From Bufo bufo (Eukaryota; Chordata; Amphibia; Anura; Bufonidae): DNA of 64,000 nt. Positions 22,656-33,529 of the stretch are shown piece by piece; the first letter of the stretch is position 1; each line of letters begins with the position of its first letter. The position numbers were made by a program, and so were the translations under genes. The stretch is from the NCBI RefSeq assembly GCF_905171765.1, contig NC_053390.1, positions 333,404,294 to 333,468,293 of the forward strand, written 5' to 3'. The notes beneath the pieces were generated by a model. The model searched no databases and had not been told where the DNA came from. It was given only the letters and a program-made list of their open reading frames with translations.

Positions 22656-25600
22656 ATGAAGAAAAATACTATTAAGGGACGAGGACGCGGTCGTGGTGGT
22701 GTCCGTGGAGCCTCTGTTGCTGGTAGAGGACGTGGCCGTTCGGCCCCAGGCGCACACAGTAGGGAACGAACTCCCTCAACTAGCCGGCAGAATGTACCGC
22801 AATATCTCGTGGGGCACAATGCCGCTCTTAGGATGGTAAGGCCTGAGCAGGTACAGGCATTAATCGATTGGGTGGCCGACAGTGCTTCCAGCACGTTCAC
22901 CACATGGTCTTCCACCCAGTCTTCTGCGGAAAGCGCACAGGTGGCACCTGAAAACCAAGCCCATCAGTCTGTCACATCACCCCCAAGCATATCAGGGAAA
23001 CGGTCTGAGCCACAAGTTATGCAGCAGTCTCTTCTTCTGTTTGAAGACTCTGCTTCCAGGGTTTCCCAGGGGCGTCCACCTAGCCCTTCCCCAGTGGAGG
23101 AAGACATACCATGCACTGACGCACAACCACTTATGTCTCCAGATGAAGAGGACATGGGAATACCACCACAGCAGAGTCACCGACTCTCTGATGATGACGA
23201 AACACAGGTGCCCACTGCCGCGTCTTTTTGCAGTGTGCAGACTGAACAGGAGGAGGTCAGGGAGGGAGACTGGGTGGAAGACGATGCAGAGGACGATGAG
23301 GTCTTAGACCCCACATGGACTGAAGGTCGTGGCGATGACTTTCACAGTTCAGAGGAAGAGGTAGTGGTGAGACCGAGACAACAGCGAAGCCATAGAGGGA
23401 GCAGGGGGCCAAAGCAGACGAGCCGCCGCCCCCAGAGTTCGCCTGCTACTGGACATCGCCAACAGGGACCCAGCCCCACAAAGGCAGCTTCAAAGAGTTC
23501 CCTGGCATGGCACTTCTTTAAACAATGTCCTACCGACAAGACCCGAGTGACTTGCACGCTCTGCCATCAGAGCCTGAGGCGAGGCATTAACGTTCTGAAC
23601 CTCAGCACAACCTGCATGACCAGGCATCTACATGCAAAGCATGAACTGCAGTGGGGTACACACCTTAAAAACCAGGCACTCGCTGAGGCTCCCCCTGCTC
23701 CCTCTAACGCTGCTGCCTCGGCTTCCGCCTCGAGAGGAATGTTGCCACCTGCCGAGCAGCAAACAGAGGATGTGCCACCGACACCACCACCACCGCCACC
23801 GTCAACTAGCGTCTCCACTATATCACACAGCAGCGTTCAGCTCTCAATATCTCAAACCTTAGAGAGGAAGCGCAAATTCCCCCCGAGTCACCCTCGAGCC
23901 CTTGGCCTGAACGCCAGCATTTCTAAACTGCTGGCCTTTGAAATGCTGTCATTCCGGCTGGTGGACACAGACAGCTTCAAAAAGCTGATGGCCATGGCTG
24001 TCCCGCAGTATGTGGTTCCCAGCCGCCACTACTTCTCCAAGACAGCCGTGCCTTCCTTGCACATGCAAGTGTCCGATAAAATCAAGTGTGCACTGCGCAA
24101 CGCCATTTGTGGCAAGGTCCACCTAACCACAGATACGTGGACCAGTAAGCACGGCCAGGGACGCTATATCTCACTAACTGCACACTGGATGAATGTAGTG
24201 GCGGCTGGGCCCCCGGCGGACAGTTCCTTGGCGCACGTCCTTCCGCCCCCTAGGATCGCAGGGCATCATTCTCTGCCTCCTGTAGCCTCCTCCTCCTACT
24301 CGGCTTCCTCCTCCACTGCTTCCACCAGCTCATCCGGTCAGCCACACACCTTCACCACCAACTTCAGCACAGCCCGGGGTAAACGTCAGCAGGCCATTCT
24401 GAAACTCATATGTTTGGGGGACAGGCCCCACACCGCACAGGAGTTGTGGCGGGGTATTGAACAACAGACCGACGAGTGGTTTCTGCCGGTGGGCCTCAAG
24501 CCAGGCCTGGTGGTATGCGATAATGGGCGAAATCTCGTGGCAGCTCTGGGACTAGCCGGTTTGACGCACATCCCTTGCCTGGCGCATGTGCTGAACTTGG
24601 TGGTGCAGAGGTTCATTCACCACTACCCCAACATGTCAGAGCTGCTGCATAAAGTGCGGGCCGTCTGTGCGCGCTTCCGCCGTTCACATCCTGCCGCTGC
24701 TCGCCTGTCTGCGCTACAGCGGAACTTCGGCCTTCCCGCTCACCGCCTCATATGCGAAGTGCCCACCCGGTGGAACTCCACCTTGCACATGCTGGAGAGA
24801 CTGTGCGAGCAGCAGCAGGCCATAGTGGAGTTTCAGCTGCAGCACGCTTGCGTCAGTCGTACTGCCGAACAGCACCACTTCACCACCAATGATTGGGCCT
24901 CCATGCGAGACCTGTGTGCCCTGCTGCGCTGTTTCGAGTACTCCACCAACATGGCCAGTGGCGATGACACTGTTATCAGCGTTACAATACCACTTCTATG
25001 TCTCCTTGAGAAAACACTTAGGGCAATGATGTTAGAGGAGGTGGCCCAGGTGGAGGAGGATGAGGGCTCGTTTCTAACACTTTCGGGCCAGTCTGTTCGA
25101 AGTGGCTCAGAGGGAGGTTTGTTTAAGCAGCAGAGGACAGGTTCACAAGTCGCCAGCCAAGGCACTGTACTAACCACAGGAGGAGGTGGAGGGGGACGAG
25201 GATGACGCAAGTTCACAGCGGGGTGGCAGCCCAGGCCCATCACTGGTGCGTGGCTGGGGGGATACGGTGGACGATGACGATACGCCTCCCACAGAGGACA
25301 GCTTGTCCTTACCCATGGGTAGCCTGGCCCACATGAGCGAATATATGCTCCAATGCCTGCGCAACGACAGCAGAGTTGCCCACGTTTTAACGTGTGCAGA
25401 CTACTGGGTGGCCACCCTGCTGGATCCCCGGTATAAAGACAATGTGCCCACTTTAATTCCTGAACTGGAGCGCGACCGTAAGATGCGCGAGTACAAGCGC
25501 GCGCTGATAGAGGCGCTCTTGAGAGCATTCCCACATGTCACAGGGGAACAGGTGGAAGGTGAAGGCAGAGGAGTGGCAAGAGGTCGCCAACGCAGCTGTG

Positions 25601-26019
25601 TCACGGCCAGCTCATCTGAGGGCAGGGTTAGCATGGCAGAAATGTGGAAAAGTTTTGTCTCCACGCCACAGCTATCTGCACCGACACCTGATACGGAACG
25701 TGTTAGCAGGAGGCAGCATTTCACTAACATGGTTGAACAGTATGTCTGCACACCCCTCCACATCCTGACGGATGGTTCGGCCCCATTCAACTACTGGGTT
25801 TCGAAATTGTCCACGTGGCCAGAGTTAGCATGTTATGCCTTGGAGGTGCTTTCCTGCCCGGCGGCCAGCGTTTTATCTGAACGCGTATTCAGCACGGCAG
25901 GGGGCGTCATTACTGACAAGCGCAGCCGCCTGTCCACAGCCAACGTGGACAAGCTGACCTTCATAAAGATGAACCAGGCATGGATCCCACAGGACCTGTC
26001 CCTCCCTTGTGCAGAGTAG
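22656..26019 (+). CDS. hAT transposase with BED zinc finger (one frame change)
   Basis: Frame 1 (22656-25205) opens with an Arg/Gly-rich tail, then an acidic Ser-rich stretch. A BED finger follows at residues about 283-329 (C300, C303, H324, H329), then the RNase H-like domain with LTTDTWTSKHGQGRYISL (D493), VVCDNGRNLVAAL (D622), CLAHVLNLVV and PTRWNSTLHMLERL. Frame 2 (from about 25,180 to 26019) continues with YWVATLLDPRYKDN and the C-terminal hAT dimerisation region (LEVLSCPAASVLSERVFST, LSTANVDKLTFIKMNQ). The switch near 25,180 is either one indel in a GGAGGAGGTGGAGGGGG tract or a roughly 130-nt intron (CAG|GTGGAG at 25050 to CCACAG at 25179), which would join in frame. AATAAA follows at 26236. 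The product binds hAT ends and makes 8-bp duplications. Confidence 0.88.
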
Positions 26020-28690
26020 TCCTTATTAACTGCCTAAAACATGTCTTGTTGTGCTACGGGCCACTTCTTTATTTGATACAAATTTTATGAAACCCACAGT
26101 TGAATGAAACTCTTCTCTGTCTGGGCGCCGGGGCCTAACCAGATGAAAGTGGCCGGTTAAACTAACGGGTGACATGAAGCCATAACCTCTGCCATGCTAC
26201 CTCTGTCTTCTGTCTGGGTGCTGAGGCCTAAGTCAAATAAAGCGGTCTTCTGCTGTGCTGGGGGATATGAAGCTAATCTCTGACCTCTCTCCTCTGTCTG
26301 GGTCCAAAGGCCTAAATCACTGAAAGAGGCCTTCTCCTGTGGTGTGTGATATGATGCCAGAATATGTGCTGTGGGGCCTCTCTCCTCTTCCTGGGTGCAG
26401 GGGTCAAATAAACTAAATTGTGGCCTACTCCTGTGGTGGCTGATATGATGCCAGAATATGTGCTGTGGTGCCTCTCTCCTCTTCCTGGGTGCAGTGGTCA
26501 AAGTAACTAAATGGTGGCTTCTCCTGTGGTGGCTGATATGATGCCAGAATATGTGCTGTGGGGCCTCTCTCCTCTTCCTGGGTGCAGGGGTCTAAGTAAC
26601 TAAATGGTGGCTTCTCCTGTGGTGGCTGATATGATGCCAGAATATGTGCTGTGGTGCCTCTCTCCTCTTCCTGGGTGCGGGGGTCAAAGTAACTCAATGG
26701 TGGCTTCTCCTGTGGTGGCTGATATGATGCCAGAATATGTGCTGTGGTGCCTCTCTCCTCTTCCTGGGTGCAGGGGTCAAAGTAACTAAATGGTGGCTTC
26801 TCCTGTGGTGGTTGATATGATGCCTGATTCTCTGCTGTGAAACCTCTCTCCTCCATCTGGGTGTAGGGGTCAAAGTCTTTCAAAGTCGCCTTCTCCTGTG
26901 CTGATTGATATAAAGCTGATGGTTGTGCCATCTGACATGGTTGCCAGGGTCTGATTCAATGGGGGCCTACTCCTGTGGTGGGTGATCTAAATGCCTGATT
27001 CTCTGCTGTGAAACCTCTCTCCTCCGTCTGGGTGTAGGGGTCAAAGTCTTTCAAAGTCGCCTTCTCCTGTGCTGATTGATATGAAGCTGATGGTTGTGCC
27101 ATCTGACATGGTTGCCGGGGTCCCATTAAATTGTGGCCTACTCCTGTGGTGGTTGATATGATGCCTGATTCTCTGATGTGGAACCTCTCTCCTCTGTTTG
27201 GGTGAAGGGGTCAAAGTAACTAAATGGTGGCTTCTCCTGTGGTGGCTGATATGATGCCAGAATATGTGCTGTGGGGCCTCTCTCCTCTTCCTGGGTGCAG
27301 GGGTCAAAGTAACTCAATGGTGGCTTCTCCTGTGGTGGCTGATATGATGCCAGAATATGTGCTGTGGTGCCTCTCTCCTCTTCCTGGGTGCGGGGGTCAA
27401 AGTAACTCAATGGTGGCTTCTCCTGTGGTGGCTGATATGATGCCAGAATATGTGCTGTGGTGCCTCTCTCCTCTTCCTGGGTGCGGGGGTCAAAGTAACT
27501 CAATGGTGGCTTCTCCTGTGGTGGCTGATATGATGCCAGAATATGTGCTGTGGTGCCTCTCTCCTCTTCCTGGGTGCAGGGGTCAAAGTAACTAAATGGT
27601 GGCTTCTCCTGTGGTGGTTGATATGATGCCTGATTCTCTGCTGTGAAACCTCTCTCCTCCATCTGGGTGTAGGGGTCAAAGTAACTAAATGGTGGCCTAC
27701 TCCTGTGGTGGGTGATATGATGCCTGGTTCTCTGCTGTGGGACCTCTCTCCTTTGTCTGGGTGCTGTGGTCAAAATAATAGTAAGTGACCTTCTCCATTG
27801 GTGGGTGACTTGAAGCCTGATTCTGTGCTATGGGACCTCACTCCAATTAATATTGTTTAATTTTTATTTATTTTGTTAACTCATCATTTCCCTATCTACA
27901 TTTGTTTGCAGGGGATTTAACTACATTTTGCTGCCTTTTCAAAGTCGCCTTCTCCTGTGCTGATTGATATAAAGCTGATGGTTGTGCCATCTGACATGGT
28001 TGCCAGGGTCTGATTCAATGGGGGCCTACTCCTGTGGTGGGTGATCTAAATGCCTGATTCTCTGCTGTGAAACCTCTCTCCTCCGTCTGGGTGTAGGGGT
28101 CAAAGTCTTTCAAAGTCGCCTTCTCTTGTGCTGATTGATATGAAGCTGATGGTTGTGCCATCTGACATGGTTGCCGGGGTCCCATTAAATTGGGGCCTAC
28201 TCCTGTGGTGGGTGATCTAAATGCCTGATTCTCTGCTTTGAAACCTCTCTCCTCCGTCCGGGTGTAGGGGTCAAAGTCTGTCAAAGTCGCCTTCTCCTGT
28301 GCTGATTGATATAAAGCTTATGCTTGTGCCATCTGACATGGTTGCCGGGGTCTGATTCAATGGTGGCCTACTCCTGTGGTGGGTGATCTAAATGCCTGAT
28401 TCTCTGCTGTGTAACCTCTCTCCTCCGTCTGGGTGTAGGGGTCAAAGTAACTAAATGGTGGCCTACTCCTGTGGTGGGTGATATGATGCCTGGTTCTCTG
28501 CTGTGGGACCTCTCTCCTTTGTCTGGGTGCTGTGGTCAAAATAATAGTAAGTGACCTTCTCCATTGGTGGGTGACTTGAAGCCTGATTCTGTGCTATGGG
28601 ACCTCACTCCAATTAATATTGTTTAATTTTTATTTATTTTATGTTAACTCATCATTTCCCTATCTACATTTGTTTGCAGGGGATTTAACT
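26020..28690. repeat. 3' tandem array of the hAT element, about 93-bp units
   Basis: About 25 degenerate units of the type CTTCTCCTGTGGTGGCTGAT...GGTGCAGGGGTCAAAGTAAC. Because 93 is a multiple of three, long frames stay open on the - strand, but these are not genes. A block of about 160 bp (27,770-27,930) recurs at 28,520-28,690, so part of the array arose by a segmental duplication of about 750 bp. Confidence 0.9.
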
Positions 28691-28888
28691 ACATTTTGCA
28701 GCCCTCTAGCCCTTTCCGGGTGTGTTTTACAGCCTTTTTAGTGCCCAAAAGTTCGGGTCCCCATTGACTTCTATGGGGTTCGGGTTCGGGATGAAGTTCG
28801 GGTCGAGTTCGGATCCCGAACCCGAACATTTTTCGAAAGTTCGGCCGAACTCGTCGAACCCGAACATCCAGGTGTTCGCTCAACTCTA
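28691..28888. repeat. hAT right subterminal region
   Basis: GTTCGGG/CCCGAAC motifs in both orientations run up to the terminal inverted repeat, mirroring the left end. Confidence 0.75.
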
Positions 28889-28896
28889 ATTAGAAG

Positions 28897-29065
28897 TTAT
28901 TCTGATCAACTGATTGGAGTCGGGAAGGAATATTTTCCCCTAAAATGAGGAAAATTGGCTTCTACCTCATAGGGTTAGTTGCCTTCCTCTGGATCAACTT
29001 TCAGTATAACTGGCTGAACTTGATAGACTTATGTCTTTTTTTCAGCCTTAAAAACTGTGTTACTA
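28897..29065. repeat. Dispersed repeat carrying the hAT target site
   Basis: With the sequence before 12,231 this forms one interrupted repeat ('tggatgtatttctggagtgt' on the left; 'gattggagtcgggaaggaat' and 'ttgccttcctctggatcaac' on the right). I recognise this as an abundant amphibian-type repeat but cannot name it. Confidence 0.55.
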
Positions 29066-30052
29066 TGTGGTGGGTGTCTTAGCTGTAGTCCCTCACTTCA
29101 CAGCGCTGTATTCAAATGCTGGATGTAGCTGTTCACTTTGCTGTCTGTCTTTCCAAGGAATTGGAGAATCCTCTTTAGGAGCAGCAGCTCAGACATGTAC
29201 TTCCTTCCTTTCCTGTAACTCAACAGGAACTCCTCCTCCTCCTGGCAAGGAGTGGGACCAGCCCCCTTCTATCAAGAGGAGAGGAACAGGGTGGTTAGCC
29301 CTGTCCCTGGTTAACCCTTGCCATTCACAAACTTACTGGTACATACAGCCATAGCATATAAAATTATATAACAATATATAATACAATACATAAAACAAAA
29401 CTATATAAAATGGTAGTACCCCCAGGTCTGGTGTACTACACATGGAACCACCTGGTCCAGCCAACCAACATCTCCAGTGCTTCCTTCTTTCCTGCCAGTC
29501 AGGCAGATTGGGCTCCTCCCCACCGACGTCTCCTGCTCTCTATGGAAGTTCAGTCAGTCTGTTCTCTAGCATTTGCCGTCAGCTTACCGCCGATGGTCCT
29601 TGTAGGAGCTCCCTCACTTTCTGTTCCCAATTGACCTTGTGTCCCTTCAAGGACAGCTTTGGGTCATATGGTAAACTGACCTATACAGTCCTAGGCCACC
29701 TCACACTTTTGTCACCGCTAGCTATGCCATTCTCGCCAACACCACTTCCTCCTCCCAGGTTGTCATGTTACTCAGCTTAGGAATTCTGCTATCACCAAAA
29801 ATTAGGTACAAGGACCAGTTGTTGCAGCTTAACACAGTCACTTACCTGGTAGAGGAATTAGATGGAGGAAGGATACATATAAGCTTTCTTGCTTTATGTT
29901 GATTTTTAAATGGGTTTTCTAGGACCTCAAAATGCTATAAAAAAAATAAAAATAAAACTTAACTCACCTGCTTAATACCACATAGTCTCTGTGTCGCTGC
30001 TCTGCCGCAGTCTTTAGTTCCAGTCATATAGTGATGAAGTCAATGATTAGTC
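29066..30052. other. Unassigned non-coding stretch
   Basis: No convincing gene. Overlapping short frames at 29,400-29,780 look like chance. No element termini were seen. Confidence 0.35.
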
Positions 30053-30060
30053 CACATGAT

Positions 30061-30812
30061 TAGTGATGAGCGGCATAGGCAATATTCGTTTTCGCTTTAT
30101 TTAGCAAATTTTTTTCGTATAATATTCGCAATAAATTCACGAATTCTCGAATTCGTGATCTCCAGTCATTATTTTTGCGATTGCGCAAAACGGCACTAAT
30201 GATGCGCATATTTTTTGTGCAATACATGCAACTTCACATTTTATCAGGTCTGAGTAGATATTACTGATTGGTGCACTAAGTATTGTTGTGACATCACAGC
30301 ACTATGTCTGTAGCATGTATGTATGGACAGCAGAGAAACAGTAACTCCTATCACACTGCCTAATACCCTGCACTGGAACCTATCAGCTACACTATATCAC
30401 TATCTAACCTACACTGACTATCTCCCACTAACTATCTGTATTATATATATATGAGCTAAATAACTATCTAATGTAATGACACAGAAAAGCAGAGAGCACA
30501 GAGCACAGCAATGACACTGCTGTCTCTCTCAGAACTGCAAACAAACTGCAGAAAGTGGCTGCTGGGGAGGTTCTTATATAGTAAGGGGTAGGCAACTTTC
30601 CTATTGGTTGCTAGGGATGTTGCTAAGCTCAGACAAAGATATTGCAGCTTTCTCATTGGCCCACAAGCAAGAAGGGAGGTTACTGATGGAAAAAAAATAT
30701 TGAATATTCGCGATTACGAATATATAGCACTATATTCTGCATCCTCGCGAATTCTCGAAGTGCCGATATCCGTGATAAAAATTTGCGACTAGAATATTCG
30801 CGATCAACACTA
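30061..30812. mobile_element. hAT MITE, 752 bp
   Basis: The left end TAGTGATGAGCGGCATAGGC and right end ATATTCGCGATCAACACTA are flanked by the 8-bp duplication CACATGAT (30053-30060 and 30813-30820). The subterminal sequence is rich in ATTCG/CGAAT motifs. The family recurs at 42,401-43,092 and 49,003-49,350. Confidence 0.93.
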
Positions 30813-30820
30813 CACATGAT

Positions 30821-31590
30821 CCCTGCAGTCAGTCATTGACCTCAGCAATCACGTGAGTTAGTCCATTACGTCATCTGTGTAGCAAGACTAGCGCTGAAAC
30901 GATGACCCAATTACCCCAGGTGACCTCTGAAAGCCCCTGAGGTTTGAAACTTTGCAACACATATTTATGTAAATCTATTTTCTATAAATGGTGCTGCAAC
31001 TTTTTCCATGTAAATCGGAAATACTAAAGATGTAATCTTATGAGGGCTGCCAGATGCACTCACACGTCTGCTCTCATGTCTGTTTAAATTGTGGTTTTTC
31101 TCTGTCTGCTGGTCTAAATTGAAAAGTTTTGATCTGTCTCTGCATTCCACCTCTGTAGACAGACAATATCTGTGTGCATGGTAGCAGGATTGGCTGTATC
31201 TAGTAGTATCCCTACATATTGACCCTTAGGTCAAAGCTGTCTGACAAGCCATAGTTATAGCAGTCTCCAAGTTTTAATGTACTGAACTAAAGCCCCCTAT
31301 TAGACCACATGATAGTCAGGCAAATTATTGGGAGAAAACCTTCATAGGAACACACATTTCCGATAACTGGCTGATATAATCGAGCAGTCGATCAGGAAAT
31401 GCCGGAGCAAATCAGGATGAAAGATGCCTGATCACCATCAGCACAAGAATGCATTCGGTTTGCATTGGCCTGTGTAATCAGGCCCGTGTAAACGAGCGCC
31501 GATGGATGTGTTATTATCGGGCACCCTTAGTAGGGGGCTCAACCATTCCTTTATTTTAACCTTTACTCCATGTGTCGATTACAAAACATT
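30821..31590. other. Non-coding with an imperfect hairpin at about 31,290-31,545
   Basis: 'aaagccccctattagaccac' near 31,291 and the 'cccttagtagggggctc' block near 31,527 look like eroded termini of one small element. Nothing else was recognised. Confidence 0.4.
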
Positions 31591-31598
31591 ATTTAGAA

Positions 31599-31735
31599 CA
31601 GGGATGCTCAACTTGGGGCCCTCCAGCTGTTGCAAAGCTACAACTACCAGCATGCCCTAGTAGCTGTAGGCTGCCCAAGCATGCTGGGAGTTGTGGTTTT
31701 GCAATAGCTGGAGGGCCCCAAGTTGAGCATCCCTG
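31599..31735. mobile_element. Palindromic hAT MITE, 137 bp
   Basis: The ends are CAGGGATGCTCAACTTGGGG and its reverse complement, flanked by ATTTAGAA (31591-31598 and 31736-31743). Almost the whole element folds into one hairpin around the 'aagcatgctgggagttgtgg' arm. Confidence 0.95.
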
Positions 31736-31743
31736 ATTTAGAA

Positions 31744-33226
31744 GATAACAGCTTTTCAGACACTTGAATGGCAAACTTGTCAAACTACACTTCTCTATCA
31801 TTACATAACTAGGCAAACCTGCCCTTCAAGTATCTAAGTGGGCTAAGGGAACTGGGCTGTAATGGCAAACATACTGGGAATCCCCCAGACTTCCTAGAAA
31901 CAAATGATAACAATACAAATTAGGCTTAAAGGGTTGTTTAAGTTAAGAACAGTCTAAAGTCACTAAATGTAAAATGAAGCTACAGTATACTCACCAGCTA
32001 ATCCCCCCGCTGTTTCCTTCACCAGCGATCTTTGTTTACAAGCCTGTAGCATTGATATGCCTGTATACTTCATGTGACCACTGCAGCCAATCACTGGCCT
32101 CAGCGGTATATGGCCAAAACTGCTGAAGAAAGTGATTAAGCTTATGTTTGAAAATGGCCACATATGTATTTTGAATGCACTGCTGGAAATATTCATCATC
32201 TATATGTTAAGATTTTTCAAACCATTATTTATTTTTGGTTGTTTGAAAAATTGCATATAGTGGATGTTCACCCATGAACATTAATTTGTTAAAGGGTTTT
32301 TCTGACATTGGAATAAAATAGACTAAACGGTGGCAATGGTCATCTGCCCATGTGATCACTGAAGCCAATCACTGGTATTAGAGGTCTTGAGGCCGGTGAT
32401 TGGCAGCGGTCATGTAGGTAGAAGGGCACATCATTTTTGCAGAAACATAAACAAATACCAGTGGCACCCAGCAGGGCAACAAGCTTGTTGACGCTTCTAA
32501 CGGAGCCCCAAGCCTGCATGACTTTATTGTGGATGACATGAACTGATTACTTGTCCCGACTGCAATCAGCTGGAACAAGCAATAAACTGTATTGAAGTGA
32601 CTTTGTTGTGTCCCTGCCTGTCTTTAAAACTGGTCATAGGAGCCCATGGCATTACACAAGACAATGGAGATCTAAGCACTATAGATATATCAAGAAATGA
32701 ATCAGTACAACATTTTTGACGTAAAATGACATGGACATTCATTGTAAAGGAGTTCTCTGGGCTTTTCATAACATTCTGGCACCTTCTGCCCTGTGTAGGA
32801 AAAATAATTTAGTCAATACTTTGCTGTCCGTCATGCTACCGATGCCACCAAGGCCGGCGTCAGCACACGGCATACCCGGACAAGTACCGGGGCCCACAGC
32901 ACAGCTGCCAGAAGCAATGAGGGCTTCCATCAATACAGATGGAAGAGCTCATTATCGGAGCGCAGGAAGCTGGGTCCTGTTACTCACCGCTCAGCTCTCC
33001 ACGCTCCTCCCCTTCTTCAGGCCAGCCGTGCTCTGAATGGTGAAGCTGGAAGACTTATCCCTGCTCTACCATTCATCCTGCAGGTGCAGATCGCATTGCC
33101 AGCCTGTGTGGGTGGAGCCTGCAACCCGGTTATCTGCGTAAGCTCTGCCCACACAGTGCTGCAGAGAGATCTGTGCCTGCAGGGAAGAGAGGTATGTGAG
33201 CTTCAGGAACGGGACAAGGTGAGTAG
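31744..33226. other. Non-coding with frog-type repeat fragments
   Basis: 'gcagccaatcactggcctca' at about 32,085 and the related 'gaagccaatcactggtatta' at about 32,361 mark a dispersed repeat seen twice. No gene was recognised. Confidence 0.45.
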
Positions 33227-33229
33227 TTA

Positions 33230-33512
33230 GGGTCCATTCACACGTCCGCAGTGTTTTGCGGATCCGCAAAACACCGGGCCAGCACCCCAATAGAAATGCC
33301 TATTCTTGTCCGCAGCTGAATAGGACATGTTAAATTTTTTTGCGGAGCCGCAGATCGGTAGTTCGGGGCCGCAGACCGGAAATGCAGATGCATACAGCAC
33401 ACTGTGTGCTGTCCACATCTTTTCAGTCCCCATTGAAAATGAATTAGTCCGCACTCGTTCCGCATAATTGCGAATGGATCCGGACCCAAAGTGCGGACGT
33501 GTGAATGGACCC
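33230..33512. mobile_element. Harbinger-type MITE, 283 bp
   Basis: The terminal inverted repeat GGGTCCATTCACACGTCCG is flanked by TTA on both sides (33227-33229 and 33513-33515). A related copy with TAA duplications is at 57,440-57,687. Confidence 0.93.
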
Positions 33513-33529
33513 TTACTGTGTTTTTTTGT

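Larger units (their letters stand above)
12239..28888 (+). mobile_element. Giant hAT element, 16,650 bp, with nested Harbinger
   Basis: Left end TAGTGTTGAGCGAACA and right end (reverse complement) TAGAGTTGAGCGAACA form the terminal inverted repeat. Both sides are flanked by the 8-bp duplication ATTAGAAG (12231-12238 and 28889-28896), the hAT hallmark. Order inside: GTTCGGG-rich left subterminal region, 227-bp tandem array split by a Harbinger element, BED/hAT transposase gene, 3' tandem array, and GTTCGGG-rich right subterminal region. Removing the nested Harbinger leaves about 9.9 kb, still large for a hAT element. Confidence 0.93.

Noticed and set aside
25117..25179. Very short intron starting GTTTGT in the hAT transposase
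   Set aside because: The reading phase does not match across that junction; only the 25,050 donor joins the frames acceptably.
26425..27773. - strand frames of 168 and 211 codons
   Set aside because: Produced by the roughly 93-bp array 3' of the hAT transposase; no protein family, start context or splice logic.
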